From: Sarcocystis neurona
Taxonomy: Eukaryota; Apicomplexa; Conoidasida; Eucoccidiorida; Sarcocystidae
Assembly: GCA_000727475.1 (NCBI GenBank)
Contig: KL647288.1
Coordinates: forward strand, 10,046,055 to 10,110,054
Length of the DNA stretch: 64,000 nt
Direction: 5' to 3'
The notes under the pieces: generated by a model
The model's database searches: none
Seen by the model: only the letters and a program-made list of their open reading frames with translations
What the model was told of the DNA's origin: nothing
Position numbers and translations under genes: made by a program
Part shown: piece after piece, positions 57,296 through 64,000 of the stretch
How the letters are laid out: each line of letters begins with the position of its first letter
Numbering within the stretch: the stretch's first letter is position 1

Positions 57296-60200
57296 ATGTC
57301 GCACAGAAAGTTCGAGAGGCCGCGCCATGGCTCTCTTGGTTTTCTGCCCAGGAAGCGCTGCAAACGTCACAGAGGCAAGGGTAAGTCTGGTTATGCTTAT
57401 AAAAATAGGGAGGTCTGTGGCAAATGTGAAGGAGGTGCCGCCTCTCTGTGCCTCATCGCATTCTGCGGCCTCCGATGGATGCAGTTTCTACCCCACAGTA
57501 GGACCCCGCCCTGTTAATACACCGGGACAGATCTCCAGAGGGGGATCGCACGACGTAGCGTAGACGTTGTGTAGCAACTTCACACGTGTACACCCCGTGC
57601 ATCCTTGCATTTACCACTCATACTGTGTGCTTGGATAGAGAGATAGCAGCGTCCGGATCAAAGTCGTCGAAGGACGCAGGAACCACTTTTTGGGCCACCC
57701 CACGCCAGATGCCACTCTTCCGGTAGAGGGGGGGCCTCGTGTGCTCGGCCGAAGAGTACAGGACCTGTAAATAGGAGTGTAAGAAAATCTGTAGAGGACC
57801 GGTCAACTCTGAATGCCTCGTCCAATTTTGGGGACTGCAGGTGGAACGGCACATGCATGGTTTATACCGCGCGCTGCCGCCTCCGCTGAAGACGGCAGTG
57901 TGGGTCCCACGGTTGATGGGCGATGTTCCATGTTTGCTGCCAAATAAGACCGCAGAGTGATTGAAGTGGGGGAACAGGAAAGAGAAATGTTTGGCCGCCT
58001 CACGGACGCGGGGGAGTGCAGCAGTTCATGCCACACCGTATCCTTCCAGGGACTGACATATTTGGGGCGGACAAACGTTTCTACAGCTACGCGCAAAACG
58101 ACAGATAGTACAGTCCTCAATTTTGTACTTTTCGCGTGTGCACAAGCAAACGATCTGTATAAGGGAGTGTTTGGACGTCGACCTACATGGTGGATAAGTA
58201 ATCTTGAAGTATTCTATATGTGTGGACGTCCTGCACAGAATGGGACTGCAGCCCTTCACAGACATTTAGGGAGTCAACGAGCATGAATATTATCATATCT
58301 AAACGTAGTAACGGCGGCTTGTCAGGGGAATTGCAGATGGTTGTATGTACCTTTGGTATCCTGACTTCCGTACAAAGTCTTAAACGGTCTGAAAGGTTTT
58401 GCGGCAACCTGAAAGTTGTCGTGAGAGGTAAACACCCGCCCTGTCCCCAGTGTCTCCTTTTCATTTTGTGCACTAGAAAGGCGCTCTTTTTTCCTTACCG
58501 TTCGTGTTCGCCTGTGCAGTAAAGGCCTTCCCTAAGGACGACCCGTCGAAGCCTCCGCACCTGACAGCGTTCATGGGCTACAAAGCAGGCATGACCCACG
58601 TCGTCCGTGAAGTAGACCGTCCTGGCTCCAGTAAGTCCCTGGGAAACAGTAGTTTCTTTCTAATTGTGAAGATTCACATTCACGTCTCGTCTGTGTGGTG
58701 GGTGGCCGGACAGTTTGTGTATATGCGTGTGTGGGGGCGAATGCCAGTCTGTTGCTAGCTAGAAAGTGTGTGCACGCCCCGGTGACGTCGCACACTACGA
58801 CTTGTGCACTTAAGTAGGGTTGATTGATGTACGTGATCTGCGTATGACTATCCTACGTGGCAGCGCTCACGCGTCTGCAGCAGATGTATATTGGCCGTGT
58901 TCGCCCGTCTCGGGGGGTGCACATGTGTCCGCAGGTGTATATGCGTACGTCTGCGTATTCACACCTGTATATGTACAGGTACAGGCGTGCGTGGATGTGT
59001 GCATATATTAAGCGTGGACGCTGTACAACAGTGTGCGTTTGTATGTTCATGAAGGCGGGCCGCGTCGGTACGGGGAAGAAGGCGGGTGTATGCAGGCGGT
59101 GTACGAACGTGCGAAAAGTCGCGTAGAGGCTTAAGCACCTTTGTCTCTTCGGTCCGACTTCCCGGTTGCGTCGTCTCATCATCGTCCTCGGCTGGCGCAG
59201 TTGGGCTTCGTATACTTGCAGCGCCGGAGTCTTACTATTACGTGGACGTCTCTATGCGCCGTTTCGTCCTTGCCTGTTTTCGATTTTTCCCGCACTCATC
59301 ATCTCTTCTGGGCGTTCTCTGGCGTGCGGTGTCAACGTTCTGCGTTGTAAAGCGTTGTGTGTGGTGTGACTGCGTGACCTCCGTTCCGTCTCCCCCTGGG
59401 TTTATATTTTGCCTTCTGACCCTGATTTGGTCCTCGCTTTGTCTACGTTTTTTCATGCCTCCTCACGTACTTTTGCATTTTGCCTTCCCTGCAGAGCTCC
59501 ACAAGAAGGAGGTGGTTGAGGCCGTGACGGTTATAGACACCCCGCCAATGGTGTGCGTCGGAGTTGTGGGATACGTCGAGACACCCCGTGGCCTGCGGGC
59601 CCTCGTCTCGGTATGGGCGGCGCACTTGTCGGACGAATGCAGGAGACGCTTTTACAAAAACTGGTATAAAAGCAAGAAGAAGGCCTTTACGAAGTACGCG
59701 AAGAACTTCACAGAAAACAACAAGATGGAAGCGGAGCTGCAGCGCATCAAGAGCTACTGTTCTGTCGTCAGGGCCATTTGCCATACCCAGCCAAGCAAAA
59801 CCCCCACTGGCTCCAAGAAAGCCCACGTCATGGAAATTCAAGTCAACGGAGGAACCGTCGCTGATAAGGTGAGCCAACAAACATATATACTTCGTATGTG
59901 TGTATATACGGAGGTGCGTACGTACGTATGTGTATGTGTATGGGCGAATACATGTGTATATGTAAACGCAGCCCTTGTACGCCTGTGCAGGGATTTCACC
60001 TCTGATGCGCACACAGAATTGCGTATAGGCGGATACTCATGTCCCGGTGCGTATGTATTCACGGACCCCACGGTTATGTGTGGCGACAGCTTCGTTCCAG
60101 AACTACACGTCAGACAGGAACACACGTGTGATTGCTGTAGACAAAGCGTATATATTTCGGTGTGGAGATGTATATGCGCCGTACTTCGTATTTTATGTGG

Positions 60201-61611
60201 GGATTTCCCGGGTGTAAATTGACGTGTGTGTGTTCGTGTACGTGTAGTTGTGCTTTATTGTTCGGAAGCATGCGATGTGTGTGCGTCTTCCGAAGTGAGT
60301 ACGTGATTGAACTGCTTGCGCGTGTAAAACGACACTGCCGTTACCAGAGGGAAAGGGCTGCTGCGCTGGTGTGAGAAAAGCACCGTCGACCGAGATCCGT
60401 TGTACAGACTCCGAGTGAGAAACATTGCTGGTGATTAACTACCCGTACGTGGTAAACCCAGGTCCTGGAATGTTCCGCGGGTGTTGCTTGGACTGTTGTG
60501 ACTGCTGCTGTGCAGGTGGATTTCTGCACGAAGCTATTTGAGACGTCCGTGCCAGTGAAGGCCGTCTTCACAGAGGGAGAGATGGTAGATGTCATCGGTA
60601 AGTCTGCGGCGTCACCGAATGTGGCTGTAATTATGGTAGTTATGATCGCCGTGCAGCGAATGGTGCGGCTGTCATGCACGGACGTCGCGTGCCATAAACG
60701 CGTTGCTGCTGCTGATCCCTGCAATCCTGCCGTTGGGGGCTTTATGTTTGTAGTACCCAAAAGTGTGTCCGTCGAGTCGCACGTACGCGTACGCCGCCAC
60801 CACTGTACTGCACATTCACGTGTACTTGCAGAGACGTCCGCATCACTGACGTCCAGTATTAGGTGTACGCAGACGTGTTTACTCCCGTTCATAAATGCTC
60901 AAATACGTACGTTATCCATGGTGTTGCACGTGAATAACCACACCGCCTGTACATACGTATGTGTGCACAGGCGTGTTCCGTCAAATGAGGTTCCACGGCG
61001 CCAGTCCGTACATCGTCCCTCCGTTGTTCATACGTGGCCGCCAAATTATTTTCGTCTTCCTGCTGCGGTGCGTTTTTTTGTGTGGGTCAGGCGTGACGAA
61101 GGGTCATGGGGTGAAGGGCGTGGTGTCGCGGTGGGGCGTGACGCGGCTGCCGCGTAAGACGCACCGTGGGTTGAGGAAGGTTGCATGTATTGGAGCGTGG
61201 CATCCGGCTCGCGTGCAGTTCCAAGTGCCTCGGCATGGGCAGAAAGGTTTCTTTCACCGGACGGAGATGAACAAAAGAATTTACCGAGTTGGCAGCGGGG
61301 CGGATCCGCGCAACGCAACGACGGAAGCAGACCTCACGGAGAAGCGCATTACTCCGATGGGCGGCTTTCCGCACTATGGCACGGTCAATAATGACTTCCT
61401 TCTCGTTAAGGGTTGTCTTGTAGGCTGCAAGAAACGTCCGATCACATTCAGAAAAACGCTGGTGCCGCGCACCTCGCGTAGGGCGCTCGAACCGATCAAT
61501 CTTAAGTTTATTGATACCAGTGCCAAATGGGGCCATGGCCGTTTCCAGACCCCTGACGAGAAGGCGAAGTTCTACGGTCCTCTCAAGAGCAAGGCGACAA
61601 ACGGTGTCTAA
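57296..61611 (+). CDS. RPL3: 60S ribosomal protein L3 (uL3), five exons
   Basis: Exons are 57296-57380, 58520-58630, 59495-59868, 60516-60597 and 61091-61611 (TAA), 390 residues in total, normal for eukaryotic uL3 (about 387-403). All introns are GT-AG and donors 1, 2 and 4 are GTAAGT. The N-terminus [17 protein letters not shown] is diagnostic, followed by [17 protein letters not shown], the [18 protein letters not shown] strand, [20 protein letters not shown] and [13 protein letters not shown]. Then come the loop that reaches the peptidyl-transferase centre ([18 protein letters not shown]) and [11 protein letters not shown]. The C-terminal [16 protein letters not shown] is intact. The protein binds 28S rRNA early in 60S assembly and its extensions shape the catalytic centre. 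No key residue appears lost. Introns 1-4 (1139, 864, 647 and 493 nt) are free of CAG repeats. Confidence 0.97.
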
Positions 61612-62776
61612 AGGGGAAAGGGGTGGAAGGGAGAAAGAAGACTGCGAGCGAGAGGACGAAAGGAGGAGAGGCGAACGTGCTGAAGAGGAAGCAGAAAAGA
61701 CAGAGTCGTATGTGGCGGGGGCGGGAGCGAACTCAAGGAATTCAAGGTGTACCCGTGTCTCTGTACATACACATCTGCGTGTGTCACGCTATATACGCGA
61801 ACCTGTGTATATAGTGTGTTTGTATACATGTGGCGAGACACTGCAGAGGATGTGCCTGTTCCTTCTCCGAGACCTTCATGCAGGAACGGCGTGCGTTTCG
61901 TTGGCGGCATTGGCGGGCGACAACCAGCAGATCTCCTCTCTCCCAATCCGAGGGAGGGGCAGCAGGAGTTACAGGAAGATTTCCTCCGTCTGGTAGGGAG
62001 AAGCGCGGACTAAAGGGAGTCTATGACCTTCCCGAAAAAAGCTGCTGTGGAAGTCGTAAACGACAGGGATATCTCAGGGTAACATCATGCGACATCGACG
62101 TCAAACAGGGGTAACTGCGCTTTTTGAAGGCGGTGGTGGACACGCGTTTCCCTCATTTCTGGGCATATCAATACTACGGTGCTTTTTGAAGATATGTGCA
62201 TGTGTAATGAATGGTACGTTGCTTCCCTATGTACTTGCCCGGGATGATGCTGTGTGTTGTCGGAAAGCAAGGAACGGATGCAACCGAGTGGCCCAAATGA
62301 AGTGCGTAGATCCCGAAGCAACAACGTACGCCTTCGAGCAGAAGTTACGGATGAGTTTGCATGCATCGTAAGCATGTGTACCTTTGTGCCCGCGTATGTT
62401 CCACTCGACGTGTTCCCATTCGCAAGCAGTATCACCGGCCGTGACGTGGAACGCTGGGTGCTGCATTTGCTACGTTCTGATGGTACAGCGCGCTGTGTGT
62501 TGCTTTCTTTGCTGATACTGGAGCTGTGGAAGATTCTCCAAATGGTGCAAGATACCTGTCGTAACGAAATACCGTCTTGTTATGCGGTGATGGCATACAG
62601 CCTTCTGATTAGCTAGAATGCGGGAGAAAACTAGCAGACAGTCCCCTCCCGTCTTCCGTATGGGGTCTAGTGTAGAGAGGCATTCGGATAATTCGGTGTA
62701 GAAAAACACGATAGCACATGCTAGTCTGCGTGTACCTTTTTCGTGAAGGAATCTTTGACGAATACTACAACTACCA
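61612..62776. other. RPL3 3' flank; no firm gene
   Basis: A purine-rich 3' region follows the RPL3 stop. Protein-like readings overlap on opposite strands at 62340-62616 (+: RDVERWVLHLLRSDGTAR) and 62470-62640 (-: after acceptor CTCCCGCATTCTAG, with HHLENLPQLQYQQRKQ). The minus one is probably a downstream exon of the gene at 62.8-63.7 kb, but the phases were not reconciled. Confidence 0.35.
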
Positions 62777-63663
62777 CTACCGCGAATGCCACGCATATGT
62801 CTCTTTGTTTATATGCCATTTGTAAACGGTTGTGACCATCAGAGTGATGCGACAGACATTCAGGGTAGTGTCCTGATGGACCAAGTGCTGTCCTGTTACT
62901 AACTGGCTTTGTGACCGCTTAACAGGATAGTCACAATGTCTATCTAATTTTATATGACTCTGCAACCCACGCAGAAAGCAACTGCACATCCTGTAGTCGA
63001 TGAGGGTGCTAATAAAGCGAGTTATCAAGACTGGTGCGTGTGGCTTCATCTGCATAAGTGTGCTGTGCTGCGTAGTTGGCGGCGACTGCGTCTTTTCTGT
63101 GGCCGTCGGCGGCTGACGACGGACTACACAGTCAGTGTACTCGGGGGTGCATCGGCTGCAGTGCCGATGTCTTTCGTTCAAGAGTCCAGTGTAGTGCTCG
63201 CGCCGGCGTGATGATAACTTTATTGATAGAGCTTCCGAATTTTCTGTGGAAGCGAAACTACATGCACTACCATCTGAGGCAGTTTTGACGAGCCCGCAAA
63301 GTTTGTGTGTGTCTGTTGGGTGTAATTCTTTCGTTTTTTTCGAGGAACACGTGTACCTCCAGTCTGAAATTGTGCAGCCGCGCGGTACGTTTATCATTTC
63401 TCTTGAGATATTGAAAGAATCATGTGCTTTCATGGGGTCAGGCGTAATTGCACTCGGTGGTGATTGCAAGGGTCAGTTTTCGACAGATCACCATGTATTA
63501 CGATGTAGTGTTGTGTGGTAGTTACGACTAAGATGCCAGGATTTAGTTCATATATAAGTTGGGGTGTAATTGGTTGCTCCGTCAGCCGCCGCATGGCGTA
63601 CGCGAGGATGTTGGATGCATTTTTGCGACTGCCACTTGCGGCAGAAGCGATAAACGCATCCAT
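62777..63663 (-). CDS. Candidate gene with a long uninterrupted ORF, hypothetical
   Basis: A 230-codon minus frame runs from 63469 to 62777 without a stop in DNA of ordinary composition. It is unlikely by chance and holds many cysteines (RGCTISDWRYTCSS; RHCSRCTPEYTDC). Just upstream, ATG 63663 opens another frame (SRKNASNILAYAMRRLTEQP, then LIYELNPGILVVTT). It overlaps the first and may be exon 1 joined by an intron near 63480-63390. The reading ends near donor-like GCG|GTAGTG, so a 3' exon to the left is possible. It has no signal peptide at ATG 63663 and no family was recognised. Confidence 0.4.
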
Positions 63664-64000
63664 GTGCCGCCCTCAAGCACCTCTTCCTTCCACTGTGTGG
63701 AGCGGAATTCGTGGTGTAAAGTTGACTACGGCAGCATCCCATAACAGCTGCACCGGTTGAGTCTGTGCTCCTGGTGTAAGCTACCATATTCCTAGTCCTG
63801 GGGGAGCGACTCCAAAAGTGCTGCTGAATGCGCGCCGACCTGGAGGCCACTCACGCTTGTGAGGGAGAACCTAGGAAAAACCATGGTAGCCTCAGTTGTT
63901 ACAACTGCAGCAGTGCTGTAGTGCGCCTGCTGGTTTGTTGGTGGCCGCGTCCATGGTATCTGTAGGTTGCTGTGCGGTCCGAGCTCTTTCTTCTGTGGAA
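63664..64000. other. No supported gene
   Basis: Upstream of the minus-strand ATG at 63663, so it may contain that gene's promoter. Short frames only, and the window ends here. Confidence 0.35.

Noticed and set aside
1..64000. CRISPR, prokaryotic operons, phage or plasmid features
   Set aside because: The window has GT-AG introns, microsatellites and a eukaryotic ribosomal protein gene, and no regularly spaced repeat-spacer array.

Overview
The window reads as nuclear DNA of an eimeriid coccidian (Apicomplexa), most likely an Eimeria species, with Cyclospora as the main alternative. The signs are GT-AG introns, coding exons swollen by CAG-type triplet repeats (Gln, Ala, Ser or Leu runs depending on frame), introns packed with TA/GTATAC-type microsatellites, and alternation of repeat-rich and repeat-poor stretches. 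No bacterial genes, operons, rRNA, tRNA, CRISPR array or intact transposon were seen. All gene models except the ribosomal protein come from reading the sequence for open frames, splice signals and codon phase. They are inferences.

Layout. (1) 1-3.7 kb: AT-rich microsatellite DNA with no supported gene. (2) 3.7-10.9 kb, + strand: a three-exon gene for a low-complexity protein of about 1,210 aa, whose exon phases fit. (3) 10.9-19.2 kb: repeat-poor DNA with small intron-rich minus-strand candidates. These include a possible SAG-type surface antigen (13.4-14.25 kb) and a membrane-protein-like gene (14.8-16.6 kb). (4) 19.2-50.4 kb: a long minus-strand coding territory. Exon after exon encodes hydrophobic segments separated by huge Gln/Ala/Ser-rich insertions. 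Many neighbouring exons are phase-compatible, so much or all of it could be one giant polytopic membrane protein gene, though it may be two or three genes. Two assembly gaps (25471-26088 and 46650-47301) fall inside it. (5) 50.4-57.1 kb: repeat-poor DNA with small candidates on + and a minus-strand gene at 55.9-57.1 kb. (6) 57.3-61.6 kb, + strand: ribosomal protein L3 in five exons, the only confidently identified gene. (7) 61.6-64 kb: repeat-poor DNA with a long open frame on the minus strand.

The clearest non-coding structures are a GATA array (31.4-32.1 kb), a polypyrimidine tract with 52-bp units (33.3-33.9 kb), a stretch dotted with GCTAGC motifs (38.6-39.9 kb), a 60-bp minisatellite (39.6-39.84 kb), an AGT-type triplet array unrelated to CAG (40.5-41.0 kb) and a perfect 15-bp hairpin at 16.16 kb. 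Apart from RPL3, which builds the 60S ribosomal subunit, no common pathway among the genes can be shown.
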